From Mycobacterium sp. E740 (GTDB lineage: Bacteria > Actinomycetota > Actinomycetes > Mycobacteriales > Mycobacteriaceae), in the NCBI RefSeq assembly GCF_001672895.1, contig NZ_LZKP01000017.1:1-60298 (forward strand): DNA of 60,298 nucleotides. Direction: 5' to 3'. This document shows positions 30,207 to 38,246 of this stretch, one piece after another (positions within the stretch are counted from its first letter, which is position 1; each line of letters starts with the position of its first letter). A program made the translations under genes and the position numbers. Under the pieces are notes generated by a model that searched no databases, was not told where the DNA came from, and saw only the letters and a list, made by a program, of their open reading frames with translations.

Positions 30207-30806
30207 TTGTTGGTGGCGAGCCGCAACCCCAAGAAGCTCGCCGAGTTGCACCGGGTGCTCGACGCAGCGGGAGTTTCCGGGTTGACGCTGATGTCGCTCT
30301 CGGACGTGCCCGCGTTCGACGAGGTACCCGAAACCGGCGCAACGTTCGAGGACAACGCACTGGCCAAGGCGCGTGACGGATACCGGGCCAGCGGCCTGGC
30401 GACCGTCGCCGACGACTCCGGTCTCGAAGTCGACGCGCTCAACGGCATGCCGGGCGTGTTGTCGGCGCGGTGGTCGGGGCGACACGGGCAGGACTCGGCG
30501 AACACGTCACTGCTTCTCGCTCAACTCGCCGACGTACCCGACGCGCGACGGGGCGCGGCCTTCGTATCGGCGTGTGCACTGGTTTCAGCGTCCGGCGAAA
30601 CCGTGGTGCGCGGCGAATGGCCGGGCCGGATCATCCGCGAGCCGCGCGGAGACGGCGGGTTCGGATACGACCCGGTGTTTCTGCCGGAGGGATCGGCGCG
30701 CACCGCTGCCGAACTCAGCCCGGCGGAGAAGGACGCGGCATCGCATCGCGGGCGGGCGCTCGCGTTGCTGGTGCCCGCTTTGCGTGAGTTGGCCGCTCGA
30801 ACGTGA
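30207..30806 (+). CDS. rdgB: RdgB/HAM1 non-canonical purine NTP pyrophosphatase
   Basis: A 199-residue house-cleaning enzyme hydrolysing ITP, dITP and XTP. Family blocks are LLVASRNPKKLAELHRVL, ETGATFEDNALAKA, VADDSGLEVDALNGMPGVLSARWSG (metal Asp) and GDGGFGYDPVFLP. No ATG exists at the front: candidates are TTG 30207, TTG 30210 and GTG 30213; TTG 30207 sits best behind GGAAG. Its stop overlaps the MFS start (GTGA). Orthologue of Rv1341. Confidence 0.93.
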   Translation: MLVASRNPKKLAELHRVLDAAGVSGLTLMSLSDVPAFDEVPETGATFEDNALAKARDGYRASGLATVADDSGLEVDALNGMPGVLSARWSGRHGQDSANTSLLLAQLADVPDARRGAAFVSACALVSASGETVVRGEWPGRIIREPRGDGGFGYDPVFLPEGSARTAAELSPAEKDAASHRGRALALLVPALRELAART

Positions 30807-32254
30807 GCTTGCGCGCGAGATTCGGCGCGACGCGGCATCCCGCGGTGATCGTGGCGGTGCTGGCGGCGGCGGGGATCAGCGTGTCACTGATGCAGACGCT
30901 CGTCATCCCGCTCATCCCTGAACTGCCTTCGCTCTTGCACACCAGCGCGTCGAACGCCTCGTGGGTGATCACCGCGACCCTGCTCACGGCGGCCGTCGCG
31001 ACGCCGATGTTCGGCAGGTTCGGTGACATGTACGGGCCCAAGCCGATCCTGATCATCTGCGCCGTCATGCTCACTGCTGGCTCGGTGCTCGCGGCGACCA
31101 CGACCGCGCTGGTCCCGGTGATCGTGGGCCGCGCTCTGCAGGGCTTCGGGATGCCGATCATCCCGTTGGGTATCAGCGTGCTGCGGGCTTCTGTTCCGGC
31201 TCACCGCGTCGGCACCGCGATGGGTCTGATGAGCGCATCGCTGGGTGTCGGTGGCGCACTTGGCCTTCCGCTGTCGGCAATCATCGCCGACAGGTTCGAC
31301 TGGCATGCGCTGTTCTGGTTCGCCGCGGCACTCGGGGCGATCTCCGGCCTGTCGTTCGCGACGCTGGTGCCACGCATCGCCGCCGCCTCGGCCGACCGCT
31401 TCGATGCGCTTGGCGCAGTCGGTCTTGCGGGCGGCTTGGTGACGCTGCTGCTCGGGATCTCCAAGGGTGGAAGCTGGGGGTGGACGAGCGCCACAACCCT
31501 GGGCATGTTCGTGGCGTCGGTGGTGATCTTCGCATTGTTCGCGCTGTGGCAGTTTCGGACTGCCGCCCCGATCGTGGACCTGCGCACCACGCTGAAGCGG
31601 CCGGTGTTGACGACGAACCTGGCGTCGATCGCTGTGGGTTTCTCGCTGTTCGCGATGTCGTTGATCGCGCCGCAGATCCTCGAACTTCCCACTGAGACGG
31701 GTTACGGGCTCGGGCAGTCGATGCTGCAGACCGGGCTATGGATGGCGCCCGGCGGGCTGGCGATGATGTTGTCGTCGCCGGTGGCCGCGCGGGTGGCCGC
31801 TGTGCACGGGCCGCGGTTCACGTTGTTCGCGGGCTCGGTGGTCGTGGCCGCCGGCTACCTGTCGGGACTGGTGCTGATGAACAGCGCCTGGCAGCTGTGT
31901 GTGTTCAACGTGCTGGTGAGTGTCGGCGTCGGCTTCGCGTTCTCCTCGTTGCCCGCACTGATCAACGCGGCGGTGCCGGTGTCGGAAACCGCGGCGGCCA
32001 ACGGCATCAACGCGCTGGCGCGGTCGCTCGGCACGTCGATATCCAGTGCGGTGATCGGTGCCGTGCTGGCCGTGATGACGACGACGGCGGCGGGGCAGCA
32101 AGTGCCGTCACTGGGCGGCCTGCGGGTCGCCCTGCTGATCGCGGTTGTCGCGGCCGTCGTCGCCGCGCTCGTCGCACTGGCCATCCCGAAGGCGGTCGAA
32201 GCCGACGAGCCGGCGCACGACCTGGCGCTGGCTACAGACCGTAACGGTCCTTGA
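30803..32254 (+). CDS. MFS transporter, 14-helix DHA2 (EmrB/QacA-like) family
   Basis: A 483-residue drug:proton-antiporter-like permease with about 14 hydrophobic helices. Motif A appears as GRFGDMYGPKPIL after helix 2, and the long GRALQGFGMPIIPLGISV segment fits helix 4 motif C neighbours. The GTG start overlaps the rdgB stop, so it is co-translated with it. I do not recall such a pump between rdgB and Rv1342c in M. tuberculosis. Substrate cannot be told; export of small hydrophobic compounds is likely. Its end overlaps the convergent gene by 23 bases. Confidence 0.88.
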   Translation: MSLRARFGATRHPAVIVAVLAAAGISVSLMQTLVIPLIPELPSLLHTSASNASWVITATLLTAAVATPMFGRFGDMYGPKPILIICAVMLTAGSVLAATTTALVPVIVGRALQGFGMPIIPLGISVLRASVPAHRVGTAMGLMSASLGVGGALGLPLSAIIADRFDWHALFWFAAALGAISGLSFATLVPRIAAASADRFDALGAVGLAGGLVTLLLGISKGGSWGWTSATTLGMFVASVVIFALFALWQFRTAAPIVDLRTTLKRPVLTTNLASIAVGFSLFAMSLIAPQILELPTETGYGLGQSMLQTGLWMAPGGLAMMLSSPVAARVAAVHGPRFTLFAGSVVVAAGYLSGLVLMNSAWQLCVFNVLVSVGVGFAFSSLPALINAAVPVSETAAANGINALARSLGTSISSAVIGAVLAVMTTTAAGQQVPSLGGLRVALLIAVVAAVVAALVALAIPKAVEADEPAHDLALATDRNGP

Positions 32255-32564
32255 TTTCCCTGGTTTGGACCTGCTCGACGATGATGCCGACGAGCGGAAT
32301 GGTGCCGGCGAGCAGGACGCCGATGGTCTTGCCGATCGGCCACCGCACCTTGACCGCGAGGTTGGCAGTGAAAAGCAGGTAGATGAAGTACACCCAGCCG
32401 TGGACGACCGCGATCCAGTTCAGGCCTTCGACGTGGTAGACGTACTTCATCACCATCTCGTAGCAGAGCGCGATGAGCCAGGTGCCCGTCGTCCAGGCAA
32501 GCACTCGATAGCCCAACAGCGCCTTGCGGATGTTCTCGGCGGAGGTGATCGGTGATTCGGTCAT
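32232..32564 (-). CDS. DUF3817 membrane protein (Rv1342c-like)
   Basis: A 110-residue protein with three predicted helices (about 18-36, 48-66, 74-96). It contains YRVLAWTTGTWLIALCYEMVMKY and AVVHGWVYFIYLLFTANLAVK. Function unknown. Coupled to lprD by an ATGA overlap, as in M. tuberculosis. A second, more distant member lies at 9252-9635. Confidence 0.9.
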   Translation of the reverse strand: MTESPITSAENIRKALLGYRVLAWTTGTWLIALCYEMVMKYVYHVEGLNWIAVVHGWVYFIYLLFTANLAVKVRWPIGKTIGVLLAGTIPLVGIIVEQVQTREIKDRYGL

Positions 32565-32941
32565 GGGGCCGGGTGTTCCTTGTCTTTCTTCGCGAGCTCG
32601 GCAAGGTAGGCGTTGTACTCGCGTAGTGCGGGGTCATCGACGGCGTCGTCGAGTTGGGTTGTCGCTGAGGGTTTTTGGGGTAGCAGACCCGCGGGTATCT
32701 CGGTTATCACGCCGCGCTTGGCGGGTTCAGGCGGGGCTTCCTCGTAACGCACGAACTTGTAGTACGCGTAGATGACGAAACCGGCGAACAGCGGCCATTG
32801 CAACGCGTAGCCGAGGTTCTGGAAGCTGCCCGTGGACGATTCGAAACGCGTCCACTGCCACCAGGCCAACGCCAGGCAACCGGCCGCGCCGACGATCACC
32901 AAGGCGATGAGCGCCGGCCTCCTACGCCGTGTAGTGGACAC
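32561..32941 (-). CDS. lprD: LprD-like small membrane protein or lipoprotein
   Basis: A 126-residue protein, first gene of the pair with the DUF3817 gene. N-terminal helix VSTTRRRRPALIALVIVGAAGC ends in a lipobox-like AAGC, but hydrophobic residues continue (LALAWWQW), so it may be a plain two-helix membrane protein. The second helix is ALQWPLFAGFVIYAYYKFVRYEE. The charged tail is cytoplasmic. GTG at 32941 was chosen because the family starts M-S-T-x-R-R-R; the longer frame crosses the tRNA gene. Orthologue of Rv1343c. Confidence 0.88.
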   Translation of the reverse strand: MSTTRRRRPALIALVIVGAAGCLALAWWQWTRFESSTGSFQNLGYALQWPLFAGFVIYAYYKFVRYEEAPPEPAKRGVITEIPAGLLPQKPSATTQLDDAVDDPALREYNAYLAELAKKDKEHPAP

Positions 32942-33045
32942 CCTCCAACGGTACCGCGACGTCCTTGGGCGCCCATCGCGATCCTGACCCCACGTCAGAC
33001 GCCAGGTCTGGCACGTCGCTCGTAGCGGTAGCATCGACACTCGCT

Positions 33046-33129
33046 GCGGGCGTGATGAAACTGGCAAACATGCCGGCTTTAGGTGCCGGTGCTCGAGAGA
33101 GTTTGTGGGTTCGAGTCCCACCGCCCGCA
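33046..33129 (+). tRNA. tRNA-Leu, anticodon UAG
   Basis: An 84-nt class II tRNA. The acceptor stem GCGGGCG/CGCCCGC is perfect with discriminator A at 33129. The anticodon stem CCGGC/GCCGG holds the loop TTTAGGT, giving anticodon UAG (reads CUA and other CUN codons). A long variable arm (TGCTCGAGAGAGTTT) and a T-arm GTGGG-TTCGAGT-CCCAC complete it. CCA is not encoded. A possible -10 box TAGCAT lies at 33029-33034. The shared M. tuberculosis gene order ends here. Confidence 0.96.
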
Positions 33130-33134
33130 CAGAT

Positions 33135-33626
33135 TCACTTCGCGGCGAAGTACTTCTGCCCCTCGCTGGGAATGCGCCCGAAACCGGCCTTCAGCAGTGG
33201 AGCCAGCACCCTGACGGGAACCGCGAGCGCCTTCTTCGGTTCGATCGCCACCACCCAGGTGAACCGGGTCTGATCGCCGTCGGCTTCGACGATGTAATCC
33301 TCGGCGAAGCGGTTGAACAGTGGCAACGTCGACTCATAGACATAGAAGGATTTCTGGCGGCTCTCGTCCCAGCCGAAGTGCCGCTCACGCATCGTCGCGC
33401 CACCCGGCGCGACGACGTCTCGGGTGGTGCCGACGCCGAACGGCCGCGGCGACGTCCAGGTGACGCTCTTGATCGACGGTCCCCAAGCCGCCAAGGAGTC
33501 GTCCGACGTCAATGAATCCCACACTCTTTCCGGCGGTGCCGCATATCGCTTCTCGTAGCGGAAAACGTGCGGGGCCGACGTAAGGAAGTCGGCGTCAGCG
33601 GAGGCGAGCGAATACCAGCGCGTCAT
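33135..33626 (-). CDS. SRPBCC (START-like) family protein
   Basis: A 163-residue helix-grip protein. Features are FRYEKRYAAPPERVWDSLTSDDSLAAWGPSI (polyketide cyclase/AHSA1-like start), FGVGTTRDVVAPGGATMRERHFGWDE and a final long helix. It should bind a hydrophobic ligand, or act as a cyclase or dehydratase; the ligand is unknown. It is convergent with the tRNA gene, its stop only 5 bases from the tRNA end. Confidence 0.82.
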   Translation of the reverse strand: MTRWYSLASADADFLTSAPHVFRYEKRYAAPPERVWDSLTSDDSLAAWGPSIKSVTWTSPRPFGVGTTRDVVAPGGATMRERHFGWDESRQKSFYVYESTLPLFNRFAEDYIVEADGDQTRFTWVVAIEPKKALAVPVRVLAPLLKAGFGRIPSEGQKYFAAK

Positions 33627-33672
33627 AGCTCGCCATCATCGCAGCGAGTGCGATCCGGCGAAGCAGAAGCGA

Positions 33673-33891
33673 TCAGCTGTCCCTGCTCTGGATGCCGAAG
33701 CAGACCAGGCTGGCGGCGAAGCTGAGCATCGCGGTCACTCCGGCCACAGCAGCCAACATCGTTTCGGCGGAGCCCCAGCTGGCCAGGCACACCGCAACGG
33801 CGATGATCGCGGTGAAGATGAGGAAAAGGCCCGTGGTCGCGATCGCTTCAGCGGCGGGGTCGTTGGTGGGGGCGATGGCGCGCTCGCGCAT
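33673..33891 (-). CDS. Small two-helix membrane protein
   Basis: A 72-residue hypothetical protein. A polar start (MRERAIAPTNDPAAEAIA) is followed by two helices, TTGLFLIFTAIIAVAVCLASW and ETMLAAVAGVTAMLSFAASLVCFG, with a short turn. No family is recognised. It lies between a START-like gene and a WhiB gene on the same strand. Codon use looks coding. Confidence 0.65.
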   Translation of the reverse strand: MRERAIAPTNDPAAEAIATTGLFLIFTAIIAVAVCLASWGSAETMLAAVAGVTAMLSFAASLVCFGIQSRDS

Positions 33892-33979
33892 CTGAGTCTC
33901 CTGTGGGCTGACAGTTCCGTGTTGGGCAGAGGTTGCCCACTGCCGGAGACGGCGAAACTCTCAGTGGTGAAGATGCGGT

Positions 33980-34228
33980 TCAGCCCACATTTAGGATCGG
34001 GTGTCCATTGCGTGCGGCCAGCGACCGAAGTTGCCGCAGCGCGAACTGACGTGCACGGCCGCTTTCCGGGATGAAGATTCCGGCCCACATTCCGACTGCT
34101 CCAGGGGTTCGGCAAGCCTCCTGCGCGCACAGCCAGCGGCGAGGGCATGTCCGGCACAGTTCCCTGGCTCCTTCGTCCACGCCGGTGATCCATCGGTCCG
34201 GATCGCTGGTACACGCGCCGAGCGGCAT
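33980..34228 (-). CDS. WhiB6-like Fe-S transcriptional regulator
   Basis: An 82-residue WhiB protein that binds a 4Fe-4S cluster through Cys6, Cys25, Cys28 and Cys34 (CRTCPRRWLC), with the turn GMWAG at 46-50 and a basic tail (SGRARQFALRQLRSLAARNG). The wording PLGACTSDPDRW and IPESGRAR is closest to WhiB6 as I remember it, the sensor linked to ESX-1 in M. tuberculosis. It lacks the long WhiB6 N-terminus. ATG 34228 was chosen; the frame is open another 38 codons upstream into the operator region. Divergent from a TetR gene. Confidence 0.82.
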   Translation of the reverse strand: MPLGACTSDPDRWITGVDEGARELCRTCPRRWLCAQEACRTPGAVGMWAGIFIPESGRARQFALRQLRSLAARNGHPILNVG

Positions 34229-34282
34229 GTCGCCTGCCAACGGCCTCTCCCTTCGTCTGCGCGGGGTCGCCGAACGCAGACA

Positions 34283-34318
34283 ATACACATGTATCGGATT
34301 TTTACGATACAGACGTAT
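34283..34318. promoter_or_regulatory. Paired dyads ATACAnnTGTAT, likely TetR operator
   Basis: ATACACATGTAT (34283-34294, arms ATACA/TGTAT) and ATACAGACGTAT (34307-34318, arms ATAC/GTAT) sit 24 bases apart centre to centre. The two boxes are also near-inverted copies of each other around a T-rich spacer. They lie in the 132-base gap between divergent whiB6-like and tetR starts, where TetR repressors usually bind. Confidence 0.65.
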
Positions 34319-34360
34319 TGGATATCGTTGGAGCGTGCACATCGTGGTTTGCAGGTTGTG

Positions 34361-34981
34361 GTGACAGACCCCCGCACGGAGTTTCGCGACGACCGGCGTC
34401 CCAGCATCGAGCGCATTCGTGAGGCGGCGCTGAGGTGCTTCGCCGCTCGGGGAGCTGCGGCCACCTCGCTACGGTCAGTCGCCGCAGAGGCCGGCGTCTC
34501 GCTCGGTCTCGTGCAGCACCACTTCGCGACGAAGGCGAACCTGATCAAGGCCGTCGATGCTCACGTGCTCGCGGTGATCGAGACGGTGCTCGCGAAGCCC
34601 ATCCCGGACCCGCCGGTAGACACGATCAGCGACGTCGGCAACCGGGCGACCTCTCTCGTGTCCGACGAACCCGAAGTGATGGCGTACGTCGGACGCGCGC
34701 TGACTGACGGCAGCGCGCTCGGCGAGCAGTTGTTCGACTCGTTGGCGGCCATCGGCGCCGAGCGGTGGCAAGCGAGACAGGAACTCGGGCTGACGCGGCC
34801 GGATCTCGACCCGACATGGGGCGCACTGAACCCGCTGCTGCTGGCCCTGGGCACCTGGATTCTGCGCGGCCATGTCGAGCGCCATCTCGAGGAGCCGTTC
34901 GACAGCCCCGCACAGCTCCAGCGATGGCAGGATGCCGTAAACGCGCTGCTTCGCAACGGGCAGATGCGTCACGACTCTTAG
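34361..34981 (+). CDS. TetR-family regulator
   Basis: A 206-residue repressor. The N-terminal helix-turn-helix is RIREAALRCFAARGAAATSLRSVAAEAGVSLGLVQHHFATKANLIKAV (split over residues about 17-65). The C-terminal ligand domain is helical with no recognisable signature. GTG at 34361 was preferred, with GCAGG 5 bases upstream; GTG 34358 is an alternative. It probably represses itself and the divergent whiB6-like gene through the paired dyads at 34283-34318. Confidence 0.88.
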   Translation: MTDPRTEFRDDRRPSIERIREAALRCFAARGAAATSLRSVAAEAGVSLGLVQHHFATKANLIKAVDAHVLAVIETVLAKPIPDPPVDTISDVGNRATSLVSDEPEVMAYVGRALTDGSALGEQLFDSLAAIGAERWQARQELGLTRPDLDPTWGALNPLLLALGTWILRGHVERHLEEPFDSPAQLQRWQDAVNALLRNGQMRHDS

Positions 34982-35005
34982 CCCATCGGCCGGCTCAAGC
35001 GCCGA

Positions 35006-35869
35006 TCAAAGCGGTGTGCCGCCGACCCGCTTTCGGTAGCTCGTCGGCGTCTCTCCGCAGAACTGCGTGAACGCCCGGGTGAACGAGCTGAGGCTGTCGA
35101 AGCCGACCGCCGACGAGGTCTCCTGTACGGTCTGCCCCGGTGCGGCCAGCAGCGCCATCGCCTTCAGCATCCTGGCATGCAAAAGGTATGTGCGCCAAGG
35201 TAATCCGATCGAATCCCGGAACAGCCGGCGCAGGGTCCGCTCCGACACCGAGACCGCACGGCTGACTTCCTCTGCGCTGACGTCGTCCAGATGTGCCTTC
35301 GTGTACGACATCGCGGCGGCGACGATCGGGTGCTCAGAACTCGGCAGGCTCAGCGGTGCCTCGTGGTCGAGTGCCTCGGACACCAGGTTCGCCAGGGTGC
35401 GAAAGAACGCGGCGGACACTTCCTCGTCGTCGATGCCGCCGGGCCTGCGGTCGATCGGCCAGCGCAACGCGTAGATCATCATCTCGCGGATCAACGGCGA
35501 GACCCCGAGTATCCGCGCCCTGTCGCCGGCCTGCGGGATCAACTCCGGATCGAACATCACCGCGACGGTCCGAACGTCGGGGTTCATCGTGGCCTGATGC
35601 TCGAGACCGACGGGAATCCAGGCGGCCTGCTGCGGCGGTACGAGGTAGTGCGCCGAATCCGTCTCGACCTCGACCACACCGCCGATCGCGTACTCGATCT
35701 GGTGGACGTCGTGTGAGTGCCAACCGGTGATCAGCGCGTCACCGTGGTAGAGGTAGCTGCCGCCCAGTGCCCGTCCGCCGCGCCGCAGGTCGATCACGCG
35801 GCGCGACAGGCCGGGTTCGGTTCTGGCCGTTTCGGCTAAACCTCTGTCCGATAGCGCAGAGACGGTCAC
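35006..35869 (-). CDS. AraC-family regulator
   Basis: A 287-residue regulator with an N-terminal cupin sensor (about 30-120, HSHDVHQIEYAIGGVVEVET) and a C-terminal AraC double helix-turn-helix (about 195-285: VSERTLRRLFRDSIGLPW and VGFDSLSSFTRAFTQFCGETP). It is divergent from the amidohydrolase with only 24 bases between starts, so it most likely controls that gene. GTG 35869 was chosen; the frame runs open far upstream only because it shadows the amidohydrolase. Confidence 0.88.
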   Translation of the reverse strand: MTVSALSDRGLAETARTEPGLSRRVIDLRRGGRALGGSYLYHGDALITGWHSHDVHQIEYAIGGVVEVETDSAHYLVPPQQAAWIPVGLEHQATMNPDVRTVAVMFDPELIPQAGDRARILGVSPLIREMMIYALRWPIDRRPGGIDDEEVSAAFFRTLANLVSEALDHEAPLSLPSSEHPIVAAAMSYTKAHLDDVSAEEVSRAVSVSERTLRRLFRDSIGLPWRTYLLHARMLKAMALLAAPGQTVQETSSAVGFDSLSSFTRAFTQFCGETPTSYRKRVGGTPL

Positions 35870-35893
35870 ACCGCTAGACGGTACTACTGGGGT

Positions 35894-37156
35894 ATGGACA
35901 TCGACGACCTGATCCTGGTGAGCATCGACGACCACGTCGTGGAACCGCCCGACATGTTCCTGCGGCATGTTCCGGCCAAGTACAAGGAGGAGGCGCCGAT
36001 CGTGGTCACCGACGACAAGGGTGTCGACCAGTGGATGTACCAAGGCCGGCCGCAGGGTGTCAGCGGCCTCAACGCCGTGGTGTCCTGGCCGGCCGAGGAG
36101 TGGGGTCGCGACCCGGCCGGGTTCGCCGAGATGCGACCGGGCGTGTACGACGTCCATGAGCGGGTCCGCGACATGAACCGGAACGGCATCCTCGCCTCGA
36201 TGTGCTTCCCGACGTTCACGGGCTTCTCCGCGCGCCACCTCAACATGCACCGCGAGGATGCCACTCTTGTGATGGTGTCGGCCTACAACGACTGGCACAT
36301 CGATGAGTGGGCAGGCTCGTATCCCGACCGCTTCATTCCGATCGCGATCCTGCCGACCTGGAACCCCGAGGCGATGTGCGCCGAAATCCGCCGCGTCGCC
36401 GCGAAGGGTTGCCGCGCGGTCACCATGCCGGAACTGCCCCACTTGGAGGGGCTGCCGAGCTACCACGACGACGACTACTGGGGGCCGGTGTTCACCACGC
36501 TGTCCGAGGAGAACGTGGTGATGTGTCTGCACATCGGTACGGGCTTCGGTGCGATCAGCATGGCGCCCAACGCACCCATCGACAATCTCATCATCCTGGC
36601 CACCCAGGTTTCGGCGATGTGCGCGCAGGACCTGTTGTGGGGACCCGCGATGCGCAACTATCCGGACCTTAAGTTCGCGTTCTCCGAAGGCGGTATCGGC
36701 TGGATCCCGTTTTACCTCGACCGCAGCGACCGCCACTACACGAACCAGAAGTGGCTGCGGCGCGACTTCGGCGACAAGCTGCCGAGCGACGTTTTCCGTG
36801 AGCACTCACTGGCCTGCTACGTCACCGACAAGACCTCGTTGAAGCTGCGTCACGAGATAGGCATCGACATCATCGCCTGGGAGTGCGACTATCCGCACTC
36901 GGACTGCTTCTGGCCGGACGCGCCCGAGCAGGTGCTCGCTGAGTTGACCGCCGCGGGCGCCGATGACTCCGATGTCAACAAGATCACCTGGCAGAACGCG
37001 TGCAACTTCTTCAGCTGGGACCCGTTCGCGCGGACTGCGCGGGCGGACGCGACGGTAGGTGCATTGCGCGCCAAGGCATCTGACGTCGACGTGTCGATCC
37101 GGCCCCGCAAGGAATGGGCGCGCCTCTACGAAGAAAAGCAGCTCACCAAGGCGTGA
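35894..37156 (+). CDS. Amidohydrolase family 2 (TIM-barrel metal hydrolase)
   Basis: A 420-residue member of the Amidohydro_2 group, which includes decarboxylases and ring-opening hydrolases. The metal start motif is SIDDHVVEPPDMF. Later signatures are LHIGTGFGA, FSEGGIGWIPFYLDR and WECDYPHSDCFWPDAP, the metal/catalytic Asp region. Homologues lie in many mycobacterial catabolic clusters; the substrate is not known. It is followed by a convergent oxidoreductase gene 13 bases away, and is probably controlled by the divergent AraC gene. Confidence 0.87.
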   Translation: MDIDDLILVSIDDHVVEPPDMFLRHVPAKYKEEAPIVVTDDKGVDQWMYQGRPQGVSGLNAVVSWPAEEWGRDPAGFAEMRPGVYDVHERVRDMNRNGILASMCFPTFTGFSARHLNMHREDATLVMVSAYNDWHIDEWAGSYPDRFIPIAILPTWNPEAMCAEIRRVAAKGCRAVTMPELPHLEGLPSYHDDDYWGPVFTTLSEENVVMCLHIGTGFGAISMAPNAPIDNLIILATQVSAMCAQDLLWGPAMRNYPDLKFAFSEGGIGWIPFYLDRSDRHYTNQKWLRRDFGDKLPSDVFREHSLACYVTDKTSLKLRHEIGIDIIAWECDYPHSDCFWPDAPEQVLAELTAAGADDSDVNKITWQNACNFFSWDPFARTARADATVGALRAKASDVDVSIRPRKEWARLYEEKQLTKA

Positions 37157-37169
37157 CGCTGAGCGGCCG

Positions 37170-38246
37170 TCACCACATCAACCCGCGGACCATCTCGGCC
37201 GGCGGGATGTCCTCCACGCCGATGATCCCCGCCGGCGCGCGACACACCCAGTCGATCGCGTTGACGACTCGCGCCGCGGTGGAGACACATCCGGCCTCGG
37301 TGACGTCGAGGACCGGGTGCGACAGCAGCGTGTTCACCTCTACGCGAGGTTCGCCTTCCACGATCACCTTGTGCACACCCGAGTGGCCATCGGGTGGGTA
37401 CTCCCAGTCCGGGGCGGCCGCGGGCGTGAGCCGGGTGGTGTGTTCGACGATGATGACGGGAGACCCGCCGCGCACGCCTTCGACGGCGAATCGGACGCCG
37501 GCGAGCCCTCCGGGTTCAACGGTCATCATCTTGCACTCGATGCGCCGGTCGGTGTACCAGGGCTCGTAACGCTGGCGGACCTCGTCGAGCTCGATGTCGA
37601 GATGGTCGGCGAGGTTCCGCACCAAGCCGCCGAACATTGCCGTGATGACGCCTGGCTGGAACGCCATCGGTAGCTCGTCTTTGGGGGTGCTCCCGAATCC
37701 CATTGCGGTACCCGTGTATTCGTAGTCGTCATAGTTTCCGTAGTCGAACACCTCCTGCACGGTGACCGACTCGGCGCGGGTGACCAGGCTCAAAGCGGCG
37801 AGCACCGCGGTATCGCCCGAGTAGCCCGGGTCGATGCCGTTGACGTAGAGCGTGGAACCACCTGCGGCGCAGGCTTCCTGCAGCGGTGTGCGCAGCCAGT
37901 CGTCCGTCTGGTTGGGCGTCACCAGCCACACCATCGACGTGCCGACGACGTTGATCCCCGCGGCCAGAAACTTCGACATCTGTTCGATCGCCTCCATCGG
38001 CCGAGTCTCACCGAGGGCGGTGTAGACGACGCAATCCGGCTGCAGCGCGATGAGCGCATCGATATCGGCCGTCGCGGTGACTCCGGTGGGCTCGCTCGAG
38101 CCGCACAGTTCGGCTGCGTCCCTGCCGATCTTGTCGGAGTTGGCGGCATGCACGCCCACGAGTTCCAGATCGGGTCGGCCGATGAGTGCCCGCAGCGAAT
38201 GTTGTCCGACGTTACCGGTGGAGAATTGGACGACTCTGCGTGTCAT
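37170..38246 (-). CDS. Dihydrodipicolinate reductase-like NAD(P) oxidoreductase
   Basis: A 358-residue protein with a Rossmann start (RVVQFSTGNVGQHSLRALIGRPDLELVGVHAAN) and the domain architecture of DapB-like or 2,4-diaminopentanoate-dehydrogenase-like enzymes. Many such paralogues occur in mycobacterial lipid and steroid gene clusters without known substrate. Its ATG at 38246 overlaps the stop of the SDR gene upstream (ATGA), giving the operon 39067-39615, 38243-39064, 37170-38246 in transcription order. Confidence 0.85.
   Translation of the reverse strand: MTRRVVQFSTGNVGQHSLRALIGRPDLELVGVHAANSDKIGRDAAELCGSSEPTGVTATADIDALIALQPDCVVYTALGETRPMEAIEQMSKFLAAGINVVGTSMVWLVTPNQTDDWLRTPLQEACAAGGSTLYVNGIDPGYSGDTAVLAALSLVTRAESVTVQEVFDYGNYDDYEYTGTAMGFGSTPKDELPMAFQPGVITAMFGGLVRNLADHLDIELDEVRQRYEPWYTDRRIECKMMTVEPGGLAGVRFAVEGVRGGSPVIIVEHTTRLTPAAAPDWEYPPDGHSGVHKVIVEGEPRVEVNTLLSHPVLDVTEAGCVSTAARVVNAIDWVCRAPAGIIGVEDIPPAEMVRGLMW

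Noticed and set aside
33003..33130. Extension of LprD to a 189-residue protein starting at 33130
   Set aside because: The extra codons run backwards through the tRNA-Leu gene and do not match the family; GTG 32941 fits.
35870..36805. 312-codon N-terminal extension of the AraC regulator
   Set aside because: It lies antisense to the amidohydrolase and has shadow-type composition; the cupin domain starts after the GTG at 35869.
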